This document shows positions 1 through 10,880 of a stretch of DNA of 64,000 nt, in pieces (the first letter of the stretch is position 1; every line of letters begins with the position of its first letter). The stretch lies in NCBI GenBank assembly GCA_022496805.1, contig CM040087.1, forward strand, positions 30,590,253-30,654,252. Reading direction: 5' to 3'. The notes under the pieces are model-generated. The model was not told where the DNA came from, ran no database searches, and was given only the letters and a program-made list of their open reading frames with translations. This stretch comes from Pohlia nutans. Its lineage: Eukaryota; Streptophyta; Bryopsida; Bryales; Mniaceae. Both the position numbers and the translations under genes were made by a program.

Positions 1-866
1 CCTACAAGAAGGACATCATTTTCATGGTCTGTGTAGACCAGCTGCCAACCCTTGGTGAAATCATCTAGTAGACCTTCGAGGTTGAAGAGGGATGCCAGCA
101 TGCGCCTCAGACCAATGTAACTTTCACACTTTTTGAGATCAATGGTACGACCAAATTTTCCTTTTTGGCACACCTGCAAAACAAACAGCATTTCAGCGTC
201 ACAAACGAAAGAATTCCCAAGACAAAGAACATGTATCAATGAGGGAGGCCAAATATCATGGGGAAGTTACTCCTGAAGTTAGACAAGACCGGATTACGCG
301 TATCGCGCACCTTAGTGCCGGATCTCACTGGGGCAGCCGGAGTCGGGTTGTACGTTCCAGTTGCAACCTTGCTCACTTGTTGATCTACTACAGAAGTAGG
401 AGAGGAGTGATCGGTAGCAGGCCAAGGGCCTGAGTCTTCCGAATCATCACTGTAATGAGAAGGCGCGGATGATACTGGAACAGAAACGGCCTTATCAGCC
501 AGATTGATGCCAAACAGCTTGCAAGGCTGTTCAGACGTGTTGAACTTTTCCAACTCAGGTTTGCTCCAGAGCTCGAAGTTGGAACGAGGCTGTGCAGGCA
601 TCATAACCGGATCATTGTTAAGCGAGGTGGTAGGCAGAATGATTTTGAGCGACGTTGATGCACTCGTGACGGCATCGGGCCCCATTTTGGGACCTGTTAG
701 CCAACTAGGCAGAGTCTTGGAACAGTGCTCCGGCTCACGAACAGGAAATGAAGCCGGAGGACCCCCAAACGAGGACCAAGTCACAGCACTGCTCGGAGCT
801 TGCTCCAAGTTGGCAGGTTTCACGGACAGCTGCAGCAGCTCCGTAGTGTCGATAGGCAAGGAAGCA

Positions 867-898
<32 letters not shown>

Positions 899-3776
899 GG
901 CTGCAAATGGTATTGGTGGCGCAGACGTCATTACCCGGGGGCTCATCTGATACGAAGCAGCTGGCATGACATACGATGAGACGTCCGAAAGAGGGAACCA
1001 GCTCTGCGGTCCAGTCCTTGGCGGCGGCTCCTGCTTCACAGCCCACGAGGATGTCCGGGATGATTGAGTATCTCCATCGTCTTCGTCTCCCATGCTCGAC
1101 TCATTCCGAGCATCATGAACATGCAGAAACCTTGCCAGTTTGTTGGACTGATAAGAATCTAGAACACTTTGACTGGTTCCTGTACAGTACATCAAGCGAG
1201 TTGCAACACCATGAGTTCCAAACATGAGGTAGAACGCAGATGGTTACAACCTCTGTCAAATTGAGAAAAGCATAAACTGTTACAGTGTTTTCAGAAAATG
1301 AAACAGGCACTCATGGAAAGTGAAGAAGGAAGTAGTACCCAGGGGATACAAGTCTGTCACAGGGGTAGGTGGTCGGCGTTTTTGCCTCGGTCCCACTGGA
1401 GGTGGGGGCAAGGTAGAGATCGGCACAAAGGGCTCGATCTCCCACGGTGATACCCTTTCGTGCCTTTCACTAGCTACAGATTCGTCCCATTCCACTTTCA
1501 TGGACCTCCACGATGAGTCCGGCCATTTCAGTGGGTCAGCATCCCCTATATCTACAATAGTCCCTGAAAACCTGCACAAGCCATTGCAACAGTGAGTTAA
1601 GCTCAAATTCACAGACCCAAACATGGAAACAAAGAAAAAAAGGACGGAAAACTGTGTAAGGAGAATCACACCTCCTTTCAGTTGACTCATCTGATTCAAA
1701 CTTCATTTTGAAACGAGAACCAATCGTGAGGTTGTTATCCTCCGTCTTCAGATACTTGTGATACGGGATCACAAACTCAGATGGGCTTGTCCTGCAAGCA
1801 TTAAGATGGTTCATAGTAAGCGAAATGGGGAGATCGTGTGAAGAATCAAAGACAACAACAAAAAATCATGAGCGCTGAAAAACTATTAACAAACGAACAA
1901 AGTTGAAACATTAGTCTTCATTACAGAAATATAATCTTTTAAGTCGTGTCTTTAAAGAACTCCTACATTGCTGAATCTCAATGAACAGAAATAATATCTC
2001 ACTCCAAAGGACCTATTTCTTTGCATGCAGCATATCATAGAGCACTCATCCACTGCACGAACCTGGGATTATAAATGACACTGAATCGTAACATTTCCTT
2101 AGCGGCATGCGATGCTGCTGCTAAGACACCAAGATGCAAGTTCACACACGAGAAGTAAGTAGAGCGTGCTAGTGGCTGTTGCTTGGATGCTCTCCTTACT
2201 CCAACTCTGAGTTGGCCATTTTCTCCACTGAAATCATGACAGAAACACGGTGAGTATCACCACCGACAAAATCCAATGAGGTTTAATATAAAAGTATACC
2301 ACGAAGGCCTACGAGAACTGAACTAAAATATCGCATAACCTTGAAATCCATATCATGCGTATTTTAACCAGAACCAGATCTTCTATACCCTCTTAAGACT
2401 ACTGACAGGCTCAATAGATCCCCATCCATTCATATACGAAGACCAGGAGAAAAAAAAAGGAAAAAAAAAAGAAGGGAAAAGGTATGAGTACTTACCGCAG
2501 GAATATCACAGTGTCCCCCGCAACAAGCCTCTTTTGACTGACAAAAACACTCCAACCTGTTGTCAGAAGATGCCTGCGAGGATGACCTGTACGGACCCAA
2601 CATCAGATAAACAAATACCAACTGCTGTGCAATTAATCACTTCACAGAACTGGAGTGCAAGAAAGTCTATCCAAGGAAATTCACCATTCTAGATAACCAA
2701 ATGTAGAAAATAGAGAGTAGACTAATGAATGAAGTTCTCATACCTCGATAAATATGCCGAAAGTTCCACTCTTTCCCATGAAGATCCTTAGCCACGAGCT
2801 CTTGACATGGGGGATTCATGTTGTGATCCTGAAGCAGCAGCAAATTGACTTACAGTCAAGTATGGGCATCCAACATAATAGAATCAAATCTAAAGCAAAG
2901 TATCGCTTACGCTATTTAGGGCATCTTGAGCGTCATATGTATATTCATTTATTCATATATCAAGCCCTTGCACACCAGGAGTCCAACACGCATAAAATAA
3001 CAACAAACACTGTCATCAACTCACAAGTAAAGGCAGACAATCTTCAGCAGCTCGTCTGGGCACTGAAAAGCCTCCATGAGTGCTTGTGTCACTCGCTGTC
3101 AAAGTTTTGCAGAAGCTCCGCACATTGTTCTGCTTTGTCGGCGGTGGAGCTTCTTTCATCTCTTTCGTGACATGACCCTGCTATGCAAACACCAAGACCC
3201 AGTTCACACCAAGGAGAGAAACGTACATAGACTGGGTACTGTCAATCAATGGGGGAGAATCGAACAAACCTCTAATTGCGGCGTGAGATCCATCTGCGCG
3301 AACACCTCGTCAGTTTGGGGATCCGCCTGCACAATCACGAAACGCCATGTTAGTTTCCATTGCAAGAGTTTAGTTCCCCACGAATGAATGAAAAGGCAAT
3401 GGCTTGGAGTGCTTACTTGGAGCTCAATCCTGTTTATCTTGCAAAGCAAGTGAGAGGGTAACTTGAACTCTTTGGACGCTTGAAAAACATCGGCCGCGCC
3501 TGCGGAATCTGGTGTACATGCAACCACCTGCAAGATCGCCACCACAAGAGGTTCAATTGACAGAAACGAGAGATCCCTGACGGAAAATGAGAAAACGAAG
3601 TGTACAGAAAGACATACCTGTTCGATGTGTCCTTGTGGCCAATACATCACAAGGCTGTCCACCGGCGGAAGAGACGTGAGAGGTCCCGCACACGCGTGCC
3701 ATAGCTCGTAGTCCAACTCATCCATTTTCGAAAGCCCTCCATCTGCTTCTCCCATACCACCCGGGCCGTAGTACAT
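1..3776 (-). CDS. Auxin response factor (ARF), class B-like; partial at left window edge
   Basis: Nuclear transcription factor that binds auxin response elements. Exons (minus strand): 3776-3618, 3527-3417, 3326-3270, 3177-3025, 2828-2744, 2586-2496, 2227-2063, 1791-1672, 1571-1339, 1179-311, 173-1 (cut). All junctions read as GT-AG and keep frame, giving at least 738 residues. Seen in order: N-terminal dimerisation segment with [11 protein letters not shown]3 DNA-binding domain about 130-235 ([20 protein letters not shown], then [20 protein letters not shown]); ARF/ancillary domain about 256-380; middle region 392-681 rich in S, P, T and A with a 14-Ala run (484-497) and KLFGI at 612-616; PB1 domain from 682 (GRTIDL, ending [16 protein letters not shown] at the edge). 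The absence of a Gln-rich middle region, the KLFGI motif resembling the (R/K)LFG repression motif and the B3 sequence favour class B (ARF2/3/4-like), a repressor; the exact subclass is inference. Start: the frame has a stop four codons upstream of a GTG, and the first in-frame ATG is at 3776. Confidence 0.95.
863..904 (-). repeat. GCA/GCT trinucleotide tract encoding 14 alanines in the ARF
   Basis: Ten identical GCA codons flanked by GCT and GCC codons within the large ARF exon, in the middle region that separates DNA-binding and PB1 domains. Pure codon runs like this are prone to length change between individuals. Confidence 0.9.
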
Positions 3777-3829
3777 CTTGGCTTGCCGTACTAACCCCTC
3801 TTCAAAAGCCTTTTCCTTTGCTGTTGCCC

Positions 3830-3849
3830 CTAGCACATCCTTAGATCAT
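3830..3849 (-). promoter_or_regulatory. Two tandem two-codon upstream ORFs in the ARF leader
   Basis: Read on the minus strand: ATGATCTAA (3849-3841), two bases, then ATGTGCTAG (3838-3830). Each is a start codon, one codon and a stop. They end 53 bases before the main ATG at 3776. Upstream ORFs are known to tune translation of some ARF mRNAs in Arabidopsis; a role here is inference. Confidence 0.5.
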
Positions 3850-4639
3850 AGTTCTCCACCGAAGCGTCGCTTGTTTCTTTCTTTCTTTCCCTGCACTCAA
3901 CACACCACCCCAAGCTCTCTCAATACATTATCCTCGCATTGCACCCTTGGCCTAATTCGTTCAAACTTTCTGATCGTGCGTGATCTAATTGCCGTGTTCG
4001 CTGTGGCCACCACACTAGTTGTACGAAACTCAAGATGCGAGCAACGGAAAGAAAGAGAGCTCAAGACGTTTGTTCACTTTCAAGATAACCCACTGCAATG
4101 TAGCCCAACGACTCGGAAATTGAGCACACCGCATACGAACAAGGTAGTTCATCTGTCTCCCGAACCGTGCGTGCTGCCCTAGACTACTAGCCACCTTCCT
4201 CAATCAATCTCAAGCTCAAAAATCGAAGTTACGCACGGTGAGTCTCTTCGAACCCAACCTAGGCATATTCATACTCAACCGTGTTCAAACCCAAATTCTC
4301 AACCAACATTCCTGCCCTAAGAACGAGAGACCATCGCATGCCCCGAAAAGAAAAGTAATTCCATGGGACTGTAGAATGGCATCCTTGGAGCTAGTTTGCA
4401 TGCAGGCAGACAGGCATCTCCGAGATCACGGAGAACTCTCAGTACCTTGTCGATCACGGAAGCTAAAAACCACACTACAAACACACAAGAGGCTCGTTGA
4501 AGTAGAGCGTTCGGTAGGCTACTCAACATACAGTTGTCGTTGACGAAAACACATTGGCTAGCTTCAAACTAGCTGGAGGACACAACTGCACTGGTACTAA
4601 ACTAAGAACGCTGGTGGTGGTGGTGATGCTGCTGCTGCT

Positions 4640-4750
4640 ACAAACAGAAACAACAACAACAACGACGACGACGACGACAAGAAGAGGAAGAAGGAGAAAG
4701 AGGAGAAAGAGAAGACTGACAACGACGACGACGAGAATGAGCCCCCGTTT
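4640..4750. repeat. Trinucleotide-rich tract (CAA, CGA, GAA/GAG)
   Basis: Consecutive CAA then CGA units, followed by a purine-rich AGAAGAGGAAG-type stretch and more CGA units. It lies in the putative ARF leader. Apparent ORFs here are low-complexity artefacts. Confidence 0.8.
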
Positions 4751-4879
4751 ACGCAACAAGTGCAGTGGCGAGGGAAAGCAACGCAACAATCAACACCCAC
4801 CTGATTGCGGGACTGTGGATTTGCTTCCTCTATCCCAACAACGTTGCCTACAATCAATCCATCAACGCGCGATGGTTGT

Positions 4880-5095
4880 CGCGGGCTCGCCTTCATGCCT
4901 GTGCCTCGGCCAGGGGCAGGGAAGAAGCTGCCGTCTGTCGTAGCGAGCGCGGGCCGGGCCGGGCCCGGGAGGGGAGGTGGGGGCGGCCCAGCCCGGCCCG
5001 GCCCGGCCACGGCAGGCAGCAAGCAGGCTGCCCTGCCCTCACTGGAGTTGCCGGATGCCTGCCCAGGGCGGACAGCCCGGAATGAAAGGGGCACC
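4880..5095. other. GC-rich block in the ARF leader
   Basis: Strongly GC-rich (runs of GGCCCGGGC type) in a window that is otherwise AT-rich. It lies between the start codon and the TATA-like box of the ARF gene. It could give a structured leader or mark an open promoter-proximal region. No protein is convincing in any frame. Confidence 0.6.
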
Positions 5096-5396
5096 TTTAT
5101 TACTTTTCCCCCGGGCCTTTTAACTTTTTCACCACCGCCAGTGAGCGTAGCATTAGATGCTCTGGCTAGACTGGCTCCGGCTCGGGGGGGCTCTGTCCAT
5201 TGATCCAGCCAAATTTTATTTGCTGCTGATCTTGCTGGAGATAGACTACAGCCGAAATTCCCAGGCCCCCTGCCTTCCCGGAAACTCCCCCTCTCAAGTT
5301 TTGTCATCACTGGGGAGCTAATTAGTTCCCACTAATAAGTGAGCGCCACCACTGGGAGAGGTACTGCACTCTACTGGCCCCCCCCTTGGGAGCCAT

Positions 5397-5402
5397 TTAT
5401 AC
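5397..5402 (-). promoter_or_regulatory. TATA-like box upstream of the ARF gene
   Basis: Reads TGTATAAATGG on the minus strand, in a GC-richer setting and just upstream of the GC-rich leader. It is the best TATA match found near the expected promoter. The distance to the start codon implies a leader of about 1.6 kb. Confidence 0.4.
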
Positions 5403-5409
5403 ACCGGAT

Positions 5410-5851
5410 TTCCCTTTTTTTGGCTTTATTGCTCCCTGCCTTTGCATTCAGTTGTTGTGGAATGAAGTCTTCTGCTTGTTGGGCTGCAAAAAGAAATCTA
5501 TATCATCATCATCGTTCCTTGGTCATTTCAAAATTTTCTCTAAGTTACTGCCCAATACCCATGGGTGAATTTCTGGTGTAAGTAATTCCATTGCCTGCTT
5601 GATATTTTACTGGTTTTTTTGGTTTGTGGGAGAGTAAGTACTACTACTGTAAGTACTGCTACTTGTTGTGTAAGTTGTGAAGGAAAGTTAGTGTGACAAT
5701 TAGCTCTCATGCCAAAAAACAGATCATGCATTTGCCATGTGTGGCAAAGCACTACAGAGCATGGAAGGTGCCAGGTGGTTCAAGGTCTTTTGGTCTCAGT
5801 CTTGGCCACATCTACTCTGTCATCCCCTTTGCATGTTCCATAATGTTGAGG
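5410..5851. other. Intergenic, no gene seen
   Basis: Moderately AT-rich sequence beyond the ARF promoter, with short GTAAGTACT repeats near 5634-5660. No repeat family or coding region was recognised. Confidence 0.5.
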
Positions 5852-6428
5852 TTAACCCTTAAATGCCTGACCCTATTACCGTGGTGGAAAAACTTTAGAC
5901 TGTATGCCATCTCTCACCACTATTATTGAATAAAAAATTAAATTCATATCTTTCCTACATGAAACCAAATGTCAACTACAATATGTGATTTTTTCAAAAT
6001 TGTTAATGCAAAATTTAAATTATCATGATTTTTCGAAGTGATAAAAGCAAAGAAAATTCACATCAATTATAAAATATATTTTAAAAATACAAAAAACTTG
6101 CCAAATGTGTAAATCACAAAGAAAAACATTAGTTTGTTTACCGTGCTCAAAAAATATTTCTAAATTTAAAAATACAGTGGAAAAACCTAAAACCATGGTA
6201 CATTGTAGAGGTGCCACGGTAATACACCCTCAACTTGTAATTGCTATAAATCATTCAATTTTAGGAATTTTTCAAAATTTCAAAATGGAGTGGAAACTAG
6301 AATTTGTAAGCTACATTTTGTTAGTTAAGCTCGAATTCAAAAAGTATCATCTCGATGGCCAAAATTGCATTTCAGCTGCAGCAAAAGATGCTCAGCCAAA
6401 ATTGGTCATTCAGGCGTTTAAGGGTTAA
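5852..6428 (+). mobile_element. TTAA element, family J
   Basis: Starts TTAACCCTTAAATGCCTGAC and ends with the reverse complement, GGCGTTTAAGGGTTAA, preceded by GGTCATTCA. No coding region. It shares its right TTAA (6425-6428) with the next element, which carries an inverted copy of its sequence. Confidence 0.8.
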
Positions 6429-7389
6429 TCCCTAAACGCCCGAATGAATGACCAACATTTGGTTGATTTCATCCATAGTTTTCAAATTTTGCATCCGTTT
6501 TGTACGTTGTTGGTAAATCAAATCAAATGGTATGTGAAGAATTTCAAATTAAAATGATTATGAATTTTAGCGCCTCGTGAAAGCCAAAATGGTCAATACC
6601 TCGTAGTGTGTTCACAATTTCATCTTTTTTTGGCAATTGAAATACAACTTTGGCTATCGCGATGATATTTTTTCCGAATTCAAGCTTTCGTAACAAAATG
6701 TAGCTTACAAAGTGTAGTTTTCACTCCATTTTGAAATTTTGAAGAATTCTTAAAATTGAATGATTTATAGCAATTACAAGATCACATTTCATTACCATGG
6801 GTCCTCAATGGAATTCCATGATTATAGGTTGTTTCATTGTATTTTCAAATTTGGAAATATTTTTTGAGTAGGGTAAACAACCTGATTTTTTCAATTAAAA
6901 TGTACACATGTGGTAAAAATTTCATATTTTTTTAATGTATTTTGTAATTGACATGAATTTTCTTTACTTCCCTTACTTCTAAAAATACAGTAATTTCAAT
7001 TTTGCACTAAATTTTTTGAAAAAACTAAAAATATGTATATAGTTAACACCTGGTCTCATGTAGAAAAATATGAATTTTTTTAATTCAATAATAGTGGTGA
7101 AATGTAGCGTGCAATCTAAAGTTTTTCAAAGATTTCAATGTAAAAGAGCTCTTAAAAAAGTCAACTCATAAAATTAAGCAACCAACAAATCTTCAAAAAA
7201 TCTCCAAAAAATCACCACATTTACGAGTATTACATTTCAACCAATCACAACAAATTTCATTCACATATTGTCAATATCTTATTTCTAATGAAATTACAAA
7301 AGAATTTTGAATTTATACGCTTCAATTTTTTTAGAATTTTTTTGGTGATAGTAATTGTAAATCTAACTATATGGACTTCTAAGGGTTAA
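6425..7389 (-). mobile_element. TTAA element, inverted family J joined to family C-like sequence
   Basis: Starts TTAATCCCTAAACGCCCGAA and ends TTCTAAGGGTTAA. Bases to about 7110 are an inverted copy of 5880-6400; for example the CATGTAG...AATATGAATT stretch at 7050 mirrors 5950. From about 7130 it matches the interior of inverted family C (the GTCAACTCATAAAATTAAGC segment). It is therefore a chimera or a nested remnant. Confidence 0.65.
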
Positions 7390-7932
7390 GTACAAAACAA
7401 AGTTCACAATAAAATTAAATGTGTTTGGCAATGGTTTGCACCTCCTCCACTTGCAATATTGTTTTCAATATGGTAGAGAGCTCTAAACCCGCCACGATTT
7501 TAAACATGCACTCTACCAAGGATGAACATTTTGAAATTTTGGATGTACCCATGGTGAAGAGCACCGCTTTAGAACCCATGTCATTTCAACTTCAGAAATT
7601 CATAATTGATTTTAGGAACATCCAATTTTTTTGATTCAAAGTATGTTGGTCTTTGCTTGGATTTCTCTTCCAGTGAAAAATCATGCTCAGTTCTCCATGT
7701 CTCCTCATAATGCCACAGCCCTTAAAGGGGCGGGTTTAGAGCCTCCTACCTTATGTTAAATCATTCTCCTACTTCTCAGATTTGGTATATGAGTAACTAA
7801 CATTGTGCACATCGTGATAGTAAAGAGTGACAAGTTTCTATAGTATAACATTTTCAAAACATGAACAAAAATATGCAATTGAAAGTTTTGGGTTAGTTTT
7901 ATTTCTCTCACATGCTCATTTCATATATATAA

Positions 7933-7978
<46 letters not shown>

Positions 7979-8139
7979 TTGTAAATCGTTTTGTACACAT
8001 TCCTTTGATATTAAAGGAAAAGTTTCTACCATTTGGATTGTGAAAAATAAAAATAAAAATAAATATTAAGATTATGTCCTAAACATTAAAAATGGCAGCA
8101 TTGTAGTGTCTTTTGAGCAAAATAATCCCACTTAGTCCT
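7390..8139. other. Intergenic with TA microsatellite at about 7928-7975
   Basis: No gene seen; the apparent ORF at 7419-7634 has no recognisable domain. A (TA)n tract of about 48 bp lies near 7928-7975. Confidence 0.5.
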
Positions 8140-8468
8140 TTAACCCTTAAACGTCCCAGCGTTGAGAACTGAATCACGAACAGATTCAAAACCTTGCAAC
8201 TTTCTCATACAATTTTGAACGACTATCATCCAAGCCACCTTTGAAAGAGTATTAAACTCTCTACCAATGACAATAGTTCTCTTGTGATGAGGAGTTGTTG
8301 ATAATTTTGGAGAGACCTCCAAGTGCAAGTATGTCAAATTTGTTGGGTAGATTTTATGCTTGTAACGGTCCTCTCATGTACACCTCATGCACATTTGGGC
8401 CATGCTAATATCTATCTTTGAAGCTAGCATCTACTTGTGTGCAAAGGATCAGTACGTTTAGGGGTTAA
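8140..8468 (+). mobile_element. TTAA element, family A (329 bp)
   Basis: TTAACCCTTAAACGTCCC at the left and GTACGTTTAGGGGTTAA at the right. It is similar throughout to 34493-34820 and, inverted, to 12715-13044. The three copies are 328-330 bp. Non-coding. Confidence 0.85.
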
Positions 8469-8686
8469 GAGCTCATTCTGACAAATGCAAACCCACCCTA
8501 ACCAATACAATTAAGGCCCGTTCGCACCTGGCCTTTGCAAAGAACGTGAATTAAAACTTAACACCTCCATAATTTTGGGAAGACTACCTTCTTTTTAAAG
8601 AAGGTGTCATCAATGAGATTCGGAAAGGTGTCATCAATAATAGACGGATTACATAATGGCCCCTCAAGAGCCATATTTGTCAATCC

Positions 8687-9537
8687 TTAACTTCCTGGGC
8701 GACCCAAAATGGGTTGCACTATTTTTAGAACTGAAAATATCTCAAGGAAGGAGTGCCCGAATGATTCAAAAATTGGGCCAATTTTGTGTAGAAACGAGTT
8801 AGCTATCCAATGGTGTAGTCTGATTTGGAGAAATGCACATTGTCAATTTTACAAAAATCCACAAGTGCCAGGTGGTCACAAAACCGAGTAAGAAAAGTCA
8901 GCTGAAGAGAATGATGGGTGAATGACGAGCTGCCACGTGTTCCACTTGGGCATGGTGGCTTGTAGATGGGTGTAGCTATTGAAATGCAAATCTTGCACTT
9001 GGATTTCACCTTTATTTCAAAATTCTTTTTCCTACTATATGTATTCTTTTGTGTACTTTCAACCTACCGTGTCTGATTTTGCAATGGAAGATCAGATTTG
9101 TAGGAATTTGTAAGATTTCTCTCAAAGTCACAAGTGAACTAGTAAAAAGTGGATGTCATGTCAAGGCCTCTTTCTCACTCATTTTTTATCCTAAAAATAC
9201 AAAACTTATTGTCATACGTAGGGAACTTGATTATCTTCAGAATTCCAGACGGCACCAACTTTCTAAAATAGTATGTGCCCAAGAGAGCCGGTCAAAGCTC
9301 ATTTTCAGCAATGAGAAAACAGTGAATTTCTTGGAGTACCCTTCACTTTTATGTCCCATCCAAGCAACCTATAACTCGGATTGACACCAAACTTTGTAAA
9401 GATGAAGGTGACTTGCATATCTACAAGATCTTACGGTTGATTTTGTAAAAAAGTGAACTACATAAGTTTGAGCAACATGTATCCCTAACTAAAAAAATCA
9501 GGGTCCAAAATGTGCTCAAAATGGTTCAGGAAGTTAA
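8687..9537. mobile_element. TTAA element, family K (851 bp)
   Basis: Starts TTAACTTCCTGGGCGACC and ends ...GGTTCAGGAAGTTAA, giving an 11-base terminal repeat TTAACTTCCTG. The ends differ from the CCCCTAAA families, so it could be a related or separate TTAA element. No coding region; apparent ORFs show no domain. Confidence 0.6.
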
Positions 9538-10623
9538 CCCCTAAGTGACGGATCAACCATTTTATGGTCTCTTCCCTTTTTTATGAGCTGCCCGAAATAG
9601 AAAAAACGTTATTAAAGAAAATAAAAATATATTTAAATAGGTAATCAAGTCTACTTTCCAACCCAATTTGAATCATGTCAATCCGAGTTAAACTCCAACT
9701 GGGAGAAATTTTCAAAGAAAAACACTTCTACACTGTCTAGTGTTAGAAAACTTACTATTTGGGGAAAGTAGTGATGTTCTCTCCGTTGAAAAAATTGCAA
9801 TTTTTGATTTTAGAATAGAATGTCTAGTTTTAACAAATCATATAAAATTTCAAATTCTAAAAATAAAATTTGTGATTCTTATAAATATTTGAAGTTAACC
9901 CTTTAACGTCCCGATTCAACACTGTTTTCAAAGATTTGTTATAAATGGTCGATGAAAAACGAAAATGGAGTTGATGTACAAAACAAAGTTGCAAATGTCA
10001 ATGTGTAGATAACATCCGTACGGTTGGATTCATCATATTTATTATTAATATTTTTAAAGTAATTTTGCAAGGTTTTCTCTTGAAATTCAATTAAAAATCC
10101 AAAATTAACACAAATTTAAAAAAAAATACTGTAATGAAATTAGAATGACATGCACTACGAGATGGTATGGTTTCCATTATTTGATTCTACTTACTATGGA
10201 AAATCATATTTAAGGTCTTTCTTTTTGAACTAAGATCGAAACTTGACATTAATCACTTTTGTAATTTTTCAAAAATTCACATTATCTTATTTGGAAGATC
10301 CATACCGTACAAATGGTATTCAACTAGCACAAGAATGAAAAAAAATAAAAATTGGATGAAAAACATCTAGTACCTACAGAAATCGAGGTACTCAAATTCA
10401 TCCGGCATCCAGATTCTGGACGCTGGCGCGCTAAAGGGTTAAATGCTTCTAAATTCATTATGAGATGATAGAAAGCTATTTTTTGATATTTGACCGTATG
10501 AAAAATTACTAAACATCAAGCTCCTCATTTTCTCTTTTGGACCAAACTTCATCAAAGTTGAAGAAGTAATTTTTTATAACACATTTATGGTTTGCCATTA
10601 CCCCTCCGTCATTTAGGGGTTAA
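9534..10623 (+). mobile_element. TTAA element, family H, interrupted by a family B element
   Basis: Starts TTAACCCCTAAGTGACGG and ends CCGTCATTTAGGGGTTAA. Removing the nested element (9895-10442, keeping one TTAA) leaves 546 bp, close to the intact 548 bp copy at 17319-17866. It shares its left TTAA with the family K element. Confidence 0.9.
9895..10442 (-). mobile_element. TTAA element, family B (548 bp), nested in family H
   Basis: Starts TTAACCCTTTAACGTCCCG and ends GGCGCGCTAAAGGGTTAA. Flanks read TTTGAAG-TTAA ... TTAA-ATGCTTCT. Uninterrupted family H copies have TTTGAAGTTAAATGCTTCT with one TTAA (14415-14418 and 17681-17684). This is direct evidence for a TTAA target duplication. Confidence 0.93.
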
Positions 10624-10880
10624 GGGTTAAGACCAGTTTTAAGTGTTCAAAACTTAAGAATATTTTAAATTTTGGTGCTCCCTTAACAATTGCCTACTAT
10701 CGCTTAAGTATTTTTTGTCCTCCTAAATGTTAGCTAATACCCATTCTTTAAAGTGTGCCATGTGGACATCCATGTAGGATTGGTAATTACTAAAGAATGT
10801 AGGTCGGAACACACACTTTATTAAGGTGGTAAGACCACCTTCTAAGACCACCTCTAAGGCCCAGTGCGAACATATCCTTA

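Larger units (their letters stand above)
3777..5370 (-). other. Long 5' leader of the ARF gene (may include an intron)
   Basis: The stretch between the ARF start codon and the TATA-like box is about 1.6 kb with no convincing coding region. It contains several short upstream ATGs, CAA/CGA/GAA triplet tracts near 4640-4750 and a GC-rich block near 4880-5095. Long leaders with upstream ORFs are known for ARF genes. The transcription start is inferred from the TATA-like box only, and a leader intron cannot be excluded. Confidence 0.5.
8512..10880. mobile_element. Host MITE split by TTAA elements
   Basis: Left end TAAGGCCCGTTCGCACCTGG and right end (reverse complement) CTAAGGATATGTTCGCACTG form imperfect terminal inverted repeats sharing TTCGCAC and GGCCT. 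The interior holds the nested TTAA elements at 8687-9537 and 9534-10623. The parts left over are about 0.43 kb. Target duplication not resolved. Confidence 0.45.

Noticed and set aside
504..950. Plus-strand ORFs of 60-150 codons over the ARF exons
   Set aside because: They are antisense shadows of the ARF coding sequence; the minus-strand reading has full domain and splice support.
504..1180. tasiR-ARF target site in the ARF middle region
   Set aside because: No match to the AAGGTCTTGCAAGGTC-type target was seen by eye in the exon; a proper small-RNA target scan was not possible.
1113..1310. Alternative ARF exon start upstream of 1179 (open to 1225 or 1310)
   Set aside because: One frame has a TAA upstream and the other leaves the middle-region frame; the acceptor at 1180 with the donor at 1339 is the junction that keeps phase.
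3246..3836. ARF start at 3836 with 20 extra residues
   Set aside because: That codon is GTG, not ATG, and a stop lies four codons upstream; the first in-frame ATG is at 3776.
4523..5310. Long ORFs in the triplet- and GC-rich leader
   Set aside because: Low-complexity translation (Ser, Thr, Val, Arg runs) in several overlapping frames; no domain.
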